Positions 25,968 to 35,409 are shown, counted from the first letter of the stretch. The stretch: 64,000 nt of DNA from an uncultured Synechococcales cyanobacterium (GCA_902806435.1 CADCWO010000103.1:63308-127307); one strand, 5' to 3'. The notes: a model not told the origin generated them from the sequence alone. Made by a program: numbers and translations.

Positions 25968-26912
25968 CTAACCATAAAATGTTCCATCAGGCATTACTGC
26001 CCAACTCAGATTTGCCTTAGGCGTATTTAATTCGCCTAGTTTTGCCCCCACCAAGTCAGCCCCGCGCAGGATCACCGAACTTAGGTTGACGTCTATCAAT
26101 ATCGCTTTGTGCAGGGTTGCTCCACTCAGGTTTGTGTTGTTTAGGTGTGACCAACTCAGGTCAGCCTCTGTGAGTATTGCTCCACTTAATTCTGCAGAGT
26201 CCAGGTTAGCCCCTCGCAGTCCGGCAAGAGTTAGTTTTGTGCCAATCAAGTTCGCCCGATGTAAGTTCGCTCCAGTTAGGTTTGCCCCACTTAGGTTGGC
26301 GCCCTCTAGGTTTGCCCCACTTAGGTTGGTCCCCTCTAGGTTCGCCCAGCTCAAGTCTGCCTGTCTCAGATTTGCACCAGTTAGCTCTGCCCGCTCCAGG
26401 TGGGCGCCACTTAAGTTTGCCTGTCTCAGATTTGCTTGCGTCAGATTTGATCGGCACAGATTTGCACCAGTTAGTTCTACCTGTTCCAGATGTGCCCGAC
26501 TCAAGTCTGTCCGGCTCAGGTTAACTCGATTCATGGAAGCCCTATCAAGCTGAACATCATGGAGGTGGGCACCCGTCAACTCTGCCTCAGTCAGAATTGC
26601 TTTCCTTAAATCTGACCGGGACAGATTTACACCACCAAGATCGGCCTCGCTCAGGTCTGCCCCAGTTAATACTGCTCCATTTAGATGAGCTCCAGTTAGG
26701 TGAGCCCCACTCAGGTTTGCTTGCTTCAGATTGGCTCCAACCAGATCTGCTCCAACTAGATTTGTCTTCCTAAGGTCTGCTTCAACTAGGGTAGCTTTCC
26801 TCAGAGTTACACCACTGAGGTCTGTTTCGCTCAGGTAAGCTCCATCCAGATCTGCAGTGTGAAAATCTCGCTCTCCAGCTGTATATTGCCTTAACAGCTC
26901 TTTTGCATCCAT
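25968..26912 (-). CDS. Pentapeptide repeat protein
   Basis: A 314-residue protein made almost wholly of A(D/N)LxX pentapeptides, about 50 of them, for example LSGANLEGANLSGANLTGAN. The repeats would form a right-handed quadrilateral beta helix. The first 20 residues (MDAKELLRQYTAGERDFHTA) form a non-repeat cap. There is no signal peptide, so it should be cytosolic. Cyanobacteria have many such proteins, mostly of unknown function; some mimic DNA and inhibit gyrase, but nothing here points to that. The internal DNA repetition creates long false frames on the opposite strand. Confidence 0.93.
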   Translation of the reverse strand: MDAKELLRQYTAGERDFHTADLDGAYLSETDLSGVTLRKATLVEADLRKTNLVGADLVGANLKQANLSGAHLTGAHLNGAVLTGADLSEADLGGVNLSRSDLRKAILTEAELTGAHLHDVQLDRASMNRVNLSRTDLSRAHLEQVELTGANLCRSNLTQANLRQANLSGAHLERAELTGANLRQADLSWANLEGTNLSGANLEGANLSGANLTGANLHRANLIGTKLTLAGLRGANLDSAELSGAILTEADLSWSHLNNTNLSGATLHKAILIDVNLSSVILRGADLVGAKLGELNTPKANLSWAVMPDGTFYG

Positions 26913-27122
26913 AGTTTTACCTTTGCTTTTTCGGAAGCAGGGTAGGGTTAAGATAGCCAGTGAGGGACATCTCTGTTCAACTTATGGTTGTAAGACAATA
27001 ATGTGAGGAACTTGTGAGGGAAGCAAACGGGTACATTAGTCCCCCATCCTCAGCAGGAGTTCATTACAAAATTCGTTATTGTTTCTTACCGAGATATCCT
27101 TCGGGCGGTCATCACTACACAA

Positions 27123-27770
27123 TCACTGAGCGCGCACCCCTGCCAGAATAAAATTTAGGGCTTCCTGAGAGTGCTGTTCTAGCATTTCTTGACTCAGCAT
27201 CTGTTTGCTTGGCCAAAGATGCTTAATATTGTCTAACGCACCGAAGTAGAACACGCAGGTACCGAGGATGTTGACTGCTGTGTGTCGCGAATCAAGGGGC
27301 CGAAAGCTTCCTGCGGCAATGCCACGCTCTAAAATAGCAATCAGTTTACTAAATAGATTAGCGGTATCCCTGTAGTATTTACCCTTGTTCTGGATTGCCT
27401 CTAAAAACATAATTCGCGGCAGGTTGGGGTTATTTGATGTGTGCAGCAGTAGCTGGCGGACAAATTGCTCTAGAGCTTGCTGTGGAGGTAGCTGCTCCAG
27501 GTTCATCTGTTCGAGGGTGGGCAAGATTGTCGTAGCGCAACGCTCTAGTACTACCCGGTATAAGCCTTCTTTGCTTTGGAAGTAGTAGTAAATCATCGCT
27601 TTGGTGACACCAGTTCGGGCGGCGATCGCTTCGGTGCGGCTAGCTTTAAAACCATGCCTAGCAAATTCCTCCTCTGCCGCATCCAGAATTTGCGATCGCG
27701 TAATCTCTGGATCACGGCACTGGGGAGCATTGTTTAATCGCTTTAATTTTGCTGAGCGGATGCCAGCCAT
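27123..27770 (-). CDS. TetR family transcriptional regulator
   Basis: A 215-residue regulator. The N-terminal helix-turn-helix is typical: ILDAAEEEFARHGFKASRTE, then AIAARTGVTKAMIYYYFQSK and EGLYRVVLE, residues about 25-75. The C-terminal ligand-binding domain is all-helical with LEAIQNKGKYYRDTANLFSK and is not specific enough to name a ligand. The start at MAGIRSAKLKRL carries a basic N-terminal tail. It is divergent from a decayed reductase gene, and a perfect 8-base inverted repeat (27929-27946) lies between them, where TetR proteins usually bind. The RND efflux genes downstream are plausible further targets. Confidence 0.92.
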   Translation of the reverse strand: MAGIRSAKLKRLNNAPQCRDPEITRSQILDAAEEEFARHGFKASRTEAIAARTGVTKAMIYYYFQSKEGLYRVVLERCATTILPTLEQMNLEQLPPQQALEQFVRQLLLHTSNNPNLPRIMFLEAIQNKGKYYRDTANLFSKLIAILERGIAAGSFRPLDSRHTAVNILGTCVFYFGALDNIKHLWPSKQMLSQEMLEQHSQEALNFILAGVRAQ

Positions 27771-27928
27771 ACAGGTTATTTACTCCTTAACCAAGACTTA
27801 ATATACCTTCTACAAAGTGCTTCCTATCAAAGGTTGGGCGAAATCTGCCAAACCGTACTACACATTGGGTGAGGTTCCGGTGGCTTGAACTCCGGCCTAT
27901 TGACGGCAAAGCTGATCCAAAGATACAC

Positions 27929-27946
27929 TAACTAACAAGTTAGTTA
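27929..27946. promoter_or_regulatory. Putative TetR operator
   Basis: TAACTAAC-AA-GTTAGTTA, a perfect 8-base inverted repeat with a 2-base centre. It lies 159 bases upstream of the tetR start and 33 bases upstream of the ATG of the decayed reductase gene, so it was well placed to control the latter. Confidence 0.55.
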
Positions 27947-27978
27947 ATAATATGTTTTCTCAATTCGGAGTGAAAGCG

Positions 27979-28297
27979 ATGACAGCCGACACAATCCAAC
28001 TTATAGGTCTATGTAGCAGCTTGGGTTCAGATTCTCGTACCTAACAGGAATGCCCTCATGGCTTGCCGCTATTAGGCGCTGAGTGCAGAGCGAGGCGATG
28101 CCCAAAACATTACTGTAGGTCAAGCTTGAAAAGTTTTTGGTCCAGATGAAACGATTTTGGTTGCAAACCTGGCCCAGTGCTTTGATGAATTTGCTCATAG
28201 CTTAGTCAAAAGTGTCTATAAGCTGCGTGAGTACAGTGCGGACGATGTCCGTGGTATCAGGGGGGCAAACCTTAATCATGTCCTTGGAGAAGAATAG
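27979..28297 (+). pseudogene. Decayed NAD(P)H-dependent FMN reductase-like gene
   Basis: An ATG at 27979 begins MTADTIQLIGLCSSLGSDSR and stops. IQLIGLCSSL resembles the FMN-binding start (LxGLCGSLRxxS) of NAD(P)H-dependent FMN reductases. The next frame continues with NRNALMACRY and later ITVGQA, and a third stretch at 28133-28297 reads VFGPDETILVANLAQCFDEF and ends GANLNHVLGEE. The total length is little over half of a normal member, so frameshifts and an internal deletion have occurred. The family of the N-terminal piece is a reasonable match; whether the last piece belongs to the same gene is less sure. It sits between its presumed TetR regulator and a Crp-type gene. Confidence 0.4.
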
Positions 28298-28300
28298 TTC

Positions 28301-28909
28301 ATGAATCTCTTGACGCCTGACAGTCTTCCACCAGCTTTGCAGGCTGCAACAACCTACCGGGATCTGACGGCAGAACAGGTGGTTTTTCGCCAAGATGAAC
28401 AGGCCTTAGCGATCTTTATTGTTGAAACGGGCCGGGTGAGGCTTGATCGCTATACCAAAGAAGGGAAAACAACAGTTTTCCAGGTAGCACGAGTAGGGGA
28501 AAGTTTCGCTGAATCAGCTCTATTCTTAGATGTCCACAGCTGTGATGCTCTTGCTGAGGTTCCATCTCGCGTCATTATTTATCCCAAGCAGCCCTTACTT
28601 AGCGCGCTCCGTAATTGTCCAGATTTAGCTGAGGACTTTCTAGAACGGCTAGTCAGAAAAAGTCAGTCCTTGAAAGCCCGGTTGGAACTGCGTAGCATCC
28701 GATCTGCCCGCAATCGGGTGCTTCATTACTTGTTAGTTGAAGCTCAGCCTGGAGAAACAACTGTAAACTTCGACCGACCGCTTAAGGATGTTGCGGGCGA
28801 TCTGGGTCTCACCCCTGAGGTGCTCTACCGAACCCTGGCTCGCTTGGAACGTGAAGGCATGATCACCCGCACTAACCAACAAATCACATTGCATCCCTCT
28901 GCAGCATGA
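28301..28909 (+). CDS. Crp/Fnr family transcriptional regulator
   Basis: A 202-residue regulator with an N-terminal cyclic-nucleotide-type beta barrel (VVFRQDEQALAIFIVETGRV, then VARVGESFAESALFL) and a C-terminal winged helix (PLKDVAGDLGLTPEVLYRTL and ARLEREGMITRTNQ). No cysteine cluster for an Fnr-like iron-sulfur centre is seen in the N-terminal part, so it is not an obvious Fnr. The effector is unknown. It begins three bases after the decayed reductase frame and lies upstream of the DUF5519 and RND efflux genes on the same strand, so control of those genes is plausible. Confidence 0.9.
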   Translation: MNLLTPDSLPPALQAATTYRDLTAEQVVFRQDEQALAIFIVETGRVRLDRYTKEGKTTVFQVARVGESFAESALFLDVHSCDALAEVPSRVIIYPKQPLLSALRNCPDLAEDFLERLVRKSQSLKARLELRSIRSARNRVLHYLLVEAQPGETTVNFDRPLKDVAGDLGLTPEVLYRTLARLEREGMITRTNQQITLHPSAA

Positions 28910-29016
28910 TTCAAATCATATGAATAAGGCGGCAATCAGTGTATACCCTGATTATGCTGTAACTAACAAAATTTTTAATTATTTGGCTTATCAGAAAACA
29001 GATTTAGAGAAGAATC

Positions 29017-29367
29017 ATGAAAACAGTACATAAACTAGACAATATTGATCGAACTATTGAACACGAGCTGTTAAGGTGGCCTGGTGTCACGGCAGGGCCT
29101 CATCGCTTTGGCGGTATTGAGTTTCGGGTTAACAATCGCGAGATCGCTCACCTACACGGAGACTATCAGGCTGACATTCCTTTCTCTGCTCGACTGCGGA
29201 AGCAACTTTTAGCCGAGGGATGGGCGGAACCGCATCACCTCTATCCGAACTCTGGCTGGGTTAGCTACTACATTCACAGTATTGAGGACGTCCCCCCCTT
29301 ACGAGAGTTGCTGCGCTTGAACTATGAGCGTCTCAGGCAGCTTTCAGCATTGCCAGACCCAAGATAG
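29017..29367 (+). CDS. DUF5519 (luciferase-domain) protein
   Basis: A 116-residue protein with IEHELLRWPGVTAGPHRFGG, IEFRVNNREIAHLHGDYQAD and GWAEPHHLYPNSGWVSYYIH, the hallmarks of the DUF5519 or luciferase-domain family. It is a small single-domain protein of unknown biochemical function that is widespread in bacteria; the family name comes from a domain in luciferase-like proteins and does not imply light production. There is no signal peptide. It stands between the Crp regulator and the RND adaptor gene on the same strand. Confidence 0.8.
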   Translation: MKTVHKLDNIDRTIEHELLRWPGVTAGPHRFGGIEFRVNNREIAHLHGDYQADIPFSARLRKQLLAEGWAEPHHLYPNSGWVSYYIHSIEDVPPLRELLRLNYERLRQLSALPDPR

Positions 29368-29489
29368 ACGTAATTTCTGCCTGAGCTACTGCTTACAGAT
29401 TGAAAAGCTGCAACGTGAAAACCTCGCTTCCTATCAGTAGTCCGCAAACTGATTTGTAGCCCGAATGAGACTACCTACAGGCTAGAACT

Positions 29490-30875
29490 ATGAAACATTC
29501 AGAACCCTCTCAGGACACGACTCAAGGCGGTGCAGAGCAGCTTGATGGTAGCACTCCTCAGCCTAGCGCTATAGCGTCACCTGACGAGGGTGTAATGGAG
29601 GAAGCTGTTGCTAGGGAATCCAACCTCTCCGGGGGACAGCGGAAATGGCTAATGATTGTCGCGGCGATCGCGCTACTAATCACGGCGGGTCTTGGTTGGC
29701 GCTGGTGGCAAGGTAGAAGTGCCCAGTCATCCGCTGCTGCGGGTGGGCCGCCAGTGCCCCGCGTCAAGTTATCTGAAGTGCGTTCCGTCACCGTTGATGA
29801 AACCTCAGAATATGTTGCGAGACTGGATTCCCCGCGCTCTGTAACGCTGCGGCCTCAGATCGAAGGTCGAGTCAGCCAGATCTTTGCTGAAGAAGGCGAT
29901 CGCGTTGCTGCAGGGACCCCAATTCTGCAAGTAAACCCGGAGGAACAAGCCGCAGCAGTTAGTGGCGTCACTGCCGCTGCTGACGCGGCACGCTCAGAAG
30001 TCGAAAATGCTAGGGGAACGCTTGCTTCCCTGGAAGCTGAGCGAGTTTCTAAACTGGCTGATGTGCAATTCAACCAGCGGGAATACGAGCGCTATGCTAG
30101 CCTTGCCGCGCAAGGAGCTGTCTCTCGCCAAATTCGCGACCAGTACACCAACAGAATCCAGACTGCCCGCGCCAGTCTTACTGCCACCAATAAACAGATT
30201 CAAGCCCAGCGGGCTACAGTCGCTCGATCTGAGAAAGCTGTACGGCAAGCGCAGGCGAATACTCAGGAGCAACAGGTTCAGCTCCGGTACTTCAAAATTG
30301 CTGCCCCCTTTAGTGGCATCGTGGGTGATATTCCGGTCAAGATCGGTGACTTGGTAGACAATTCGACTCAACTGGCTACCGTTACTCAGAATCAATCCCT
30401 GAATGTGGACATCTCTGTGCCGATTGAGCGAGCGCCGCAGTTACGCCTAGGAATGCCCGTGGAATTGCTCGTCCAAGGCCGACGGGTTGGTACTAGCCAA
30501 GTCTTCTTCATCTCTCCTAACACTAACAGCGAGACTCAATCTGTCTTGGTTAAATCTCGTTTTGATAATGCGAAAGGTCAACTACGGGCTGATTCTTTCG
30601 TCCAGGCTAGGGTGATCTGGAACAAACGCCCTGGTGTTTTAGTCCCGGCTACAGCTGTGACTCGCCTAGGTGGAGAAGCTTTTGTCTATGTGGCTCAAAG
30701 AAAGCAATCTCCACAGGGAGAAGCTCAACTAATAGCGCAGCAAAAGTCGATTGAGTTGGGCCAAGCCCGGGGCAATAACTATCAAGTTATCAAAGGACTT
30801 CAACCGGGAGAGGAGATTATCACTTCCGGTCTACTCAACCTCAGAAACGGTGCTCCGATTGTGCCGGAATCATAG
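29490..30875 (+). CDS. RND efflux periplasmic adaptor (membrane fusion protein)
   Basis: A 461-residue adaptor. A cytosolic, poorly ordered start of 50 residues is followed by one membrane helix, WLMIVAAIALLITAGLGWRW. The mature part has the lipoyl-type half motif VTLRPQIEGRVSQIFAEEGD, a long helical hairpin (residues about 155-260) and the second half RYFKIAAPFSGIVGDIPVKI. The C-terminal beta-barrel and membrane-proximal domains end with GLQPGEEIITSGLLNLRNGA. It links the inner-membrane pump at 31085 to an outer-membrane channel. It lacks a lipobox and is anchored by the helix. Confidence 0.94.
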   Translation: MKHSEPSQDTTQGGAEQLDGSTPQPSAIASPDEGVMEEAVARESNLSGGQRKWLMIVAAIALLITAGLGWRWWQGRSAQSSAAAGGPPVPRVKLSEVRSVTVDETSEYVARLDSPRSVTLRPQIEGRVSQIFAEEGDRVAAGTPILQVNPEEQAAAVSGVTAAADAARSEVENARGTLASLEAERVSKLADVQFNQREYERYASLAAQGAVSRQIRDQYTNRIQTARASLTATNKQIQAQRATVARSEKAVRQAQANTQEQQVQLRYFKIAAPFSGIVGDIPVKIGDLVDNSTQLATVTQNQSLNVDISVPIERAPQLRLGMPVELLVQGRRVGTSQVFFISPNTNSETQSVLVKSRFDNAKGQLRADSFVQARVIWNKRPGVLVPATAVTRLGGEAFVYVAQRKQSPQGEAQLIAQQKSIELGQARGNNYQVIKGLQPGEEIITSGLLNLRNGAPIVPES

Positions 30876-31084
30876 GTGGAAAAATTATGAGTTTTGAACT
30901 TTGAGTGAGAAGTGACTAATAACTGAGAGTGTAATTGATCAAAAGTTTGCCGCATCGTCAGATAACTTTTAGAGCATCAAAACTTTTCTGCTGAATCAAT
31001 CTCTCAACCTCCTACAACTTAATACTCAATCCTCAACCCTATCTTTCCCTACCTCAACCCTCTCTCACCCCTCGAGGCCAGCCT

Positions 31085-34000
31085 ATGTTTGTTGACTTCT
31101 TTATTAAGCGACCGGTCTTCACAAGCGTCTGTGCCGTGGTCATCCTATTAGTGGGAGCAATTAGTATTCCAACGCTACCCACGGCCCAGTATCCAGAAAT
31201 CGCCCCAACTCAAATTAATGTTGTTTCCAACTACAACGGAGCTAGTGCGGAAGTTGTAGAAAACACCGTTACAACGATCATCGAACGGGAGATTAACGGA
31301 GTCGAGGGCATGAGGTACATGACCTCGAGCAGTAGCAATAATGGTACCAGTCAGATTACGGTCACCTTTGACCCTTCGCGTAACAAGGATATTGCCGCAG
31401 TCGATGTCCAGAATCGGGTATCGCTGGCAGAACCGCTATTGCCACAACCCGTTCAACAGACAGGGGTTACGGTTTCCAAGCAATCCAGCAATATCCTCTT
31501 GGCCATGGGCCTGTACACGGATAATCAAGAGTATGACAATGTCTTTTTAAGTAACTACGCGGATCTCTACCTGGTAGATGCTCTACAACGGCTAAACGGC
31601 GTTAGCGAGGCGCGAATTTTTGGAGAACGTCGATACGCCATGCGCCTATGGCTAGACCCCAACCGGCTCGCCAGTCGTAGCCTCACGGCCCAGGACGTGG
31701 TCAATGCCCTGAACGAGCAAAACTTGCAGGTTGGGGCTGGGCAGATCGGCCAGCCACCAACGATGGATGGGCAGATGTATCAAATTGACCTACGGGCTGT
31801 CGGTAGGCTGGTTGAGCCTTCTGAATTTGAGGATATTGTCCTGCGAACGAGTACAGATGGCACGTTGGTGAAGTTGAGAGATGTCGGCCGGGCCGAACTA
31901 GGAGCAGAAAATTACAGCTCATTTCTACGATTTCGGGCTCAAGAAGCTGTAGGGATCGGGATATTCCCAATTCCAGGCAGCAACGCCTTGCAGGTTGCTG
32001 AGGAAGTTAAAACCGAAATGGCGCGACTTGCTGAGGAGTTTCCCCCGGGCCTGAAGTACTCGGTGGCCTTCGACACAACTTTGTTTGTGGAAGAGTCGCT
32101 CCGGGAAGTGTTCAAGACGCTCCTCGAGGCGATCGCCCTAGTGATCCTGGTGATTTTTGTTTTTCTACAGGACTGGCGGACTGTACTGATTCCGGCGATC
32201 ACCATTCCCCTTTCGCTGATTGGCACCTTTGCCTTTATCAAAGTTTTTGGGTTTTCGATCAACAGCCTCACTCTATTTGGCCTCACACTAGCGACCGGAT
32301 TGGTGGTGGATGACGCGATCATTGTGGTCGAGGATATTTCTCGCCTGATCCAAGATGAAGGCATACCGCCGCGCCAGGCTGCTTCTGAATCCATGCGGGA
32401 GCTGTTTGGAGCCGTGCTTGCCACGTCACTGGTGCTAATGGCAGTGTTTGTACCGGTTGCATTTTTTCCGGGAACAACCGGGCAGTTGTATAAGCAGTTT
32501 GCACTGACCATTGCCTTCTCTATTGCCCTGTCTACCTTCTTGGCCTTGACGCTTACTCCCTCTCTTTCCGCTTTATTGTTGCGTCCCGGACAACGACCCA
32601 GTGGCTGGATTGGCCGGATTTTTGATCAGATTAATCGATTCCTTGACTGGAGCCGTCGGGGGTACCAGCGATCGCTCTCAGGCCTGACTCACTTTAAGGG
32701 CATCGTAGTGCTCCTGTTTATTGCGTCCTTGGGGCTAACAGGCTTACTTTACCTGCGTGTACCCACGGGATTTGTGCCAGACGAAGACCAGGGGTATTTC
32801 ATTACGATTATTCAAGGCCCAGAGGGCGTTTCGCTGAACTACACCAGCGATGTCATGAGTCGAGTGGAAAAAGAAATTCTCCAAATTCCAGAGGTTTTGG
32901 GAACCTTCGCCTTGGGGGGTTTTGGGTTTAGTGGCAGCACGGCCAATAATGGCGTCATCTTCACCACCCTAAAGCCCTGGGAAGAACGAACTGGGGAGGG
33001 CCAGTCAGCGGCAGCACTGATCAACAAGTTGCAGGGGACACTATCGGGGATTACAGAAGCAAGAGTCATACCCACAAATCCCCCGTCGATTCAGGGTATA
33101 GGCAGTTTTAGCGGGTTCCAATTTGAGCTGGAAGACCGTAGAGGTAACAGTGGCCTAGACACCCTGGTCCAAACCATGGGCCGGTTAATTCAGCAAGGCA
33201 ATCAGACTCCCGGATTACAGGCAGTATTCAGCACCTTTGCCGCCAACACGCCTCAACTCCTAATCGAAGTAGACCGCGACAGAGCCAAGGCGTTGGGAGT
33301 CTCAGTAGATGATATTTTTAACACCCTGCAAACGTTCATGGGCTCGCGCTATGTGAACGACTTCAACTTGCAGCAGCGGTCTTATCGGGTGTATGTCCAG
33401 GCGGATAAGCAATTTCGTTCCAACCCTGATGATATTAACCGGCTGTATGTGCGCTCTCAACCAGGCCCGAACAATCAACCAGGGCAGATGATTCCCCTGA
33501 GCAATTTGGTGAAGGTGACCCCCACCACTTCAGCCCAAACGATCAATCACTATAACTTGTTCCGGGCGATTGAAATTAATGGCTCACCTGCCCCCGGCTC
33601 TAGCTCTGGACAAGCCATTGCCGCGATGGAGCAGCTAGCCAGCGAGGTGCTGCCGGCAAGTCTAGGTTACGAATGGTCTGGGCTCTCGGCCGAAGAACAA
33701 GCTTCTGGGGGTCAAGCTCCCTTAATTTTTGGACTAGGACTTATTTTTGTCTTCTTAGTGCTGGCGGCCCAGTATGAAAACTATGTTGACCCGATCATTA
33801 TTATGCTGTCCGTCCCCTTGGCGATCTTCGGTGCCTTATTAGCTCAGTCATTCCGGGGGCTGCCCAACGACGTTTATTGCCAAATTGGCCTGGTAATGCT
33901 GATTGGTTTAGCTAGTAAGAATGCGATTCTAATTGTAGAATTTGCTAATCAAATGCGGGACAAAGGTGCTTCCATCACAAAGGCAGCGGTAGAAGCGGCG

Positions 34001-34282
34001 CAAGAGCGTTTAAGGCCAATCCTGATGACTGCGCTTTCCTTTATTCTGGGAATTGTGCCGCTGGTAACTGCCGAAGGTGCCGGGGCAGCCAGCCGTCAAT
34101 CCTTGGGTACTGCAGTGTTTGGGGGAATGATTGTCTCCACGTTCTTGAGTTTGTTCGTAGTGCCAATTTTGTACATTGTGATTGGTACCGTACGCGATCG
34201 CCTAACCCGACGGCATCAACTTAAGCAACCAGAGCGTCAACTAGAGGCCGTCAGTACTACAAGCCATTCCATTAAAAGGTAA
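31085..34282 (+). CDS. RND efflux permease, HAE1 (AcrB) type
   Basis: A 1065-residue proton-driven inner-membrane pump, full length, with the two-fold repeat of six helices plus periplasmic domain. The first residues MFVDFFIKRPVFTSVCAVVI are typical. The proton relay is present: paired aspartates in GLVVDDAIIVVED (about 409-410) and the lysine in GLASKNAILIVEF (about 945). ALTLTPSLSALLL and FVPDEDQGYF are family signatures. Substrates may be drugs, metabolites or lipids; HAE1 pumps are mainly exporters of hydrophobic compounds. It works with the adaptor upstream. No outer-membrane TolC-type gene is in the window. Confidence 0.96.
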   Translation: MFVDFFIKRPVFTSVCAVVILLVGAISIPTLPTAQYPEIAPTQINVVSNYNGASAEVVENTVTTIIEREINGVEGMRYMTSSSSNNGTSQITVTFDPSRNKDIAAVDVQNRVSLAEPLLPQPVQQTGVTVSKQSSNILLAMGLYTDNQEYDNVFLSNYADLYLVDALQRLNGVSEARIFGERRYAMRLWLDPNRLASRSLTAQDVVNALNEQNLQVGAGQIGQPPTMDGQMYQIDLRAVGRLVEPSEFEDIVLRTSTDGTLVKLRDVGRAELGAENYSSFLRFRAQEAVGIGIFPIPGSNALQVAEEVKTEMARLAEEFPPGLKYSVAFDTTLFVEESLREVFKTLLEAIALVILVIFVFLQDWRTVLIPAITIPLSLIGTFAFIKVFGFSINSLTLFGLTLATGLVVDDAIIVVEDISRLIQDEGIPPRQAASESMRELFGAVLATSLVLMAVFVPVAFFPGTTGQLYKQFALTIAFSIALSTFLALTLTPSLSALLLRPGQRPSGWIGRIFDQINRFLDWSRRGYQRSLSGLTHFKGIVVLLFIASLGLTGLLYLRVPTGFVPDEDQGYFITIIQGPEGVSLNYTSDVMSRVEKEILQIPEVLGTFALGGFGFSGSTANNGVIFTTLKPWEERTGEGQSAAALINKLQGTLSGITEARVIPTNPPSIQGIGSFSGFQFELEDRRGNSGLDTLVQTMGRLIQQGNQTPGLQAVFSTFAANTPQLLIEVDRDRAKALGVSVDDIFNTLQTFMGSRYVNDFNLQQRSYRVYVQADKQFRSNPDDINRLYVRSQPGPNNQPGQMIPLSNLVKVTPTTSAQTINHYNLFRAIEINGSPAPGSSSGQAIAAMEQLASEVLPASLGYEWSGLSAEEQASGGQAPLIFGLGLIFVFLVLAAQYENYVDPIIIMLSVPLAIFGALLAQSFRGLPNDVYCQIGLVMLIGLASKNAILIVEFANQMRDKGASITKAAVEAAQERLRPILMTALSFILGIVPLVTAEGAGAASRQSLGTAVFGGMIVSTFLSLFVVPILYIVIGTVRDRLTRRHQLKQPERQLEAVSTTSHSIKR

Positions 34283-34288
34283 TGTGCC

Positions 34289-34660
34289 ATGCCTGAACTA
34301 GCCAAAATAGAAAACTCTCACCTCGTAGAACAGCTTTTTCTGGAAATTTGCGACGCTGATACCAGAGCGTTATTAAATCTTGCTGATGTGGGGCTGTGGC
34401 CCTGTGGGTGCCCTGCTAAGCCAACCTTGACTATCAAGTGTAAAAGTCGGGAAGTCGCGGAAGCGATTGGAGTAAGGCAAACCTACATCAAGGCGAAGCT
34501 ACAGCAAGTAGCCGGTTGTAGAGTAACCATGGCTGTACATTACACCATTCCAGAGGGTCTGGTTTATTTTGACACTGAAGGCGAAGTAGCCCCTGCCAGA
34601 TGGTATCTCTGCAATCGAAAAGACATTGGCAAAGACAGAGTTATTCCGCTGCCTGGCTAA
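34289..34660 (+). CDS. Unknown protein encoded just behind the RND pump
   Basis: A 123-residue soluble protein starting seven bases after the pump gene stop, hence almost certainly co-transcribed. It has a cysteine cluster WPCGCPAKPTLTIKCKS and further cysteines at AGCRV and YLCNRK. A helical stretch SREVAEAIGVRQTYIKAKLQ could be helix-turn-helix-like. The end, TEGEVAPARWYLCNRKDIGK, is basic. I do not recognise a family. Possible roles include a metal-binding or regulatory partner of the pump, but that is inference from position only. The frame and codon use look real. Confidence 0.6.
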   Translation: MPELAKIENSHLVEQLFLEICDADTRALLNLADVGLWPCGCPAKPTLTIKCKSREVAEAIGVRQTYIKAKLQQVAGCRVTMAVHYTIPEGLVYFDTEGEVAPARWYLCNRKDIGKDRVIPLPG

Positions 34661-34713
34661 GCGGTTTAAAAAGGCCAAAGCGATAAGTTCAGACTCAGCA
34701 TCAGGTATCTATA

Positions 34714-35376
34714 ATGCCCACGATTGCCAAGAACAACCATGTCCTCACCGTAATTATCATCTTCTCTGTAGAACCGGAACGGCAGCAGCAACTGGTGGAT
34801 ACGATTATTGAATTTCTGGAAACAGCGGTGAAGCACCAGCCTGGTTTCGTCTCATCCAGCATTCACAAGAGTTTGGATGGGGTCCGGGTGATGAACTATG
34901 CCCAGTGGCAAAGCCAGTCAGACTACAACGCCTTTATCAGCAATTCCCAGGTGCAGTCACTGGGCGCAAAGCTCTCCAAGTTCCAGATGCTAGATGCCCA
35001 TGTTTTTGAGGTTGTCGTCTCTCAGCCGGAGGATGCCACCCTGAATATTGCCCCAGGGGATCTGATTCACCTGGCGGAATTTAGGGTAAAGCCAGAAAAC
35101 CAGCAACGCCTGGTGGAGCTGGAGCGGGAATACGTCAAGGTAGGGTTGCAGCATCCAGACTTAATTTCTGCCAACTTCCATCGCTCCCTCGACGGTACTC
35201 GCACGATGAACTACGGGCAGTGGCAGAGTCTTGCTGATTTTGAGGAGCTGGTAAAAGATCCAAAGTACGCACCCCTGAATCAGTACTGGCGAGGTCTGGC
35301 TGAGAACGAGTTTCATCTTTACGAGGTGGTGTTCACAGCTAGCGGAGCGGCGACGGAATCCCTTTCTGCTGGCTAA
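34714..35376 (+). CDS. Tandem antibiotic biosynthesis monooxygenase (ABM) domain protein
   Basis: A 220-residue protein with two copies of the ABM fold: residues about 10-100 (VKHQPGFVSSSIHKSLDGVR, VMNYAQWQSQSDYNAFI) and 115-210 (LQHPDLISANFHRSLDGTRT, MNYGQWQSLADFEELV). The repeated FHxSLDGxRxMNYxQWQS pattern shows internal duplication. ABM-like proteins are cofactor-free oxygenases or heme-degrading enzymes, but many have unknown substrates. It is followed by an SDR gene, with 33 bases between the two, so these may act on the same compound, perhaps one handled by the efflux pump upstream. Confidence 0.82.
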   Translation: MPTIAKNNHVLTVIIIFSVEPERQQQLVDTIIEFLETAVKHQPGFVSSSIHKSLDGVRVMNYAQWQSQSDYNAFISNSQVQSLGAKLSKFQMLDAHVFEVVVSQPEDATLNIAPGDLIHLAEFRVKPENQQRLVELEREYVKVGLQHPDLISANFHRSLDGTRTMNYGQWQSLADFEELVKDPKYAPLNQYWRGLAENEFHLYEVVFTASGAATESLSAG

Positions 35377-35409
35377 ATAAAGCTGGGTAAATAAAGAGAA
35401 GGTAATTGA

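Noticed and set aside
26086-26553. 155-codon plus-strand frame rich in Arg, Phe, Ala and Pro
   Set aside because: It is the antisense of the pentapeptide repeat gene, open only because the repeat has a fixed period.
31939-32511. 190-codon minus-strand frame inside the RND pump gene
   Set aside because: It lies wholly within a well conserved gene on the other strand, is Ser/Thr/Arg-rich and shows no domain.
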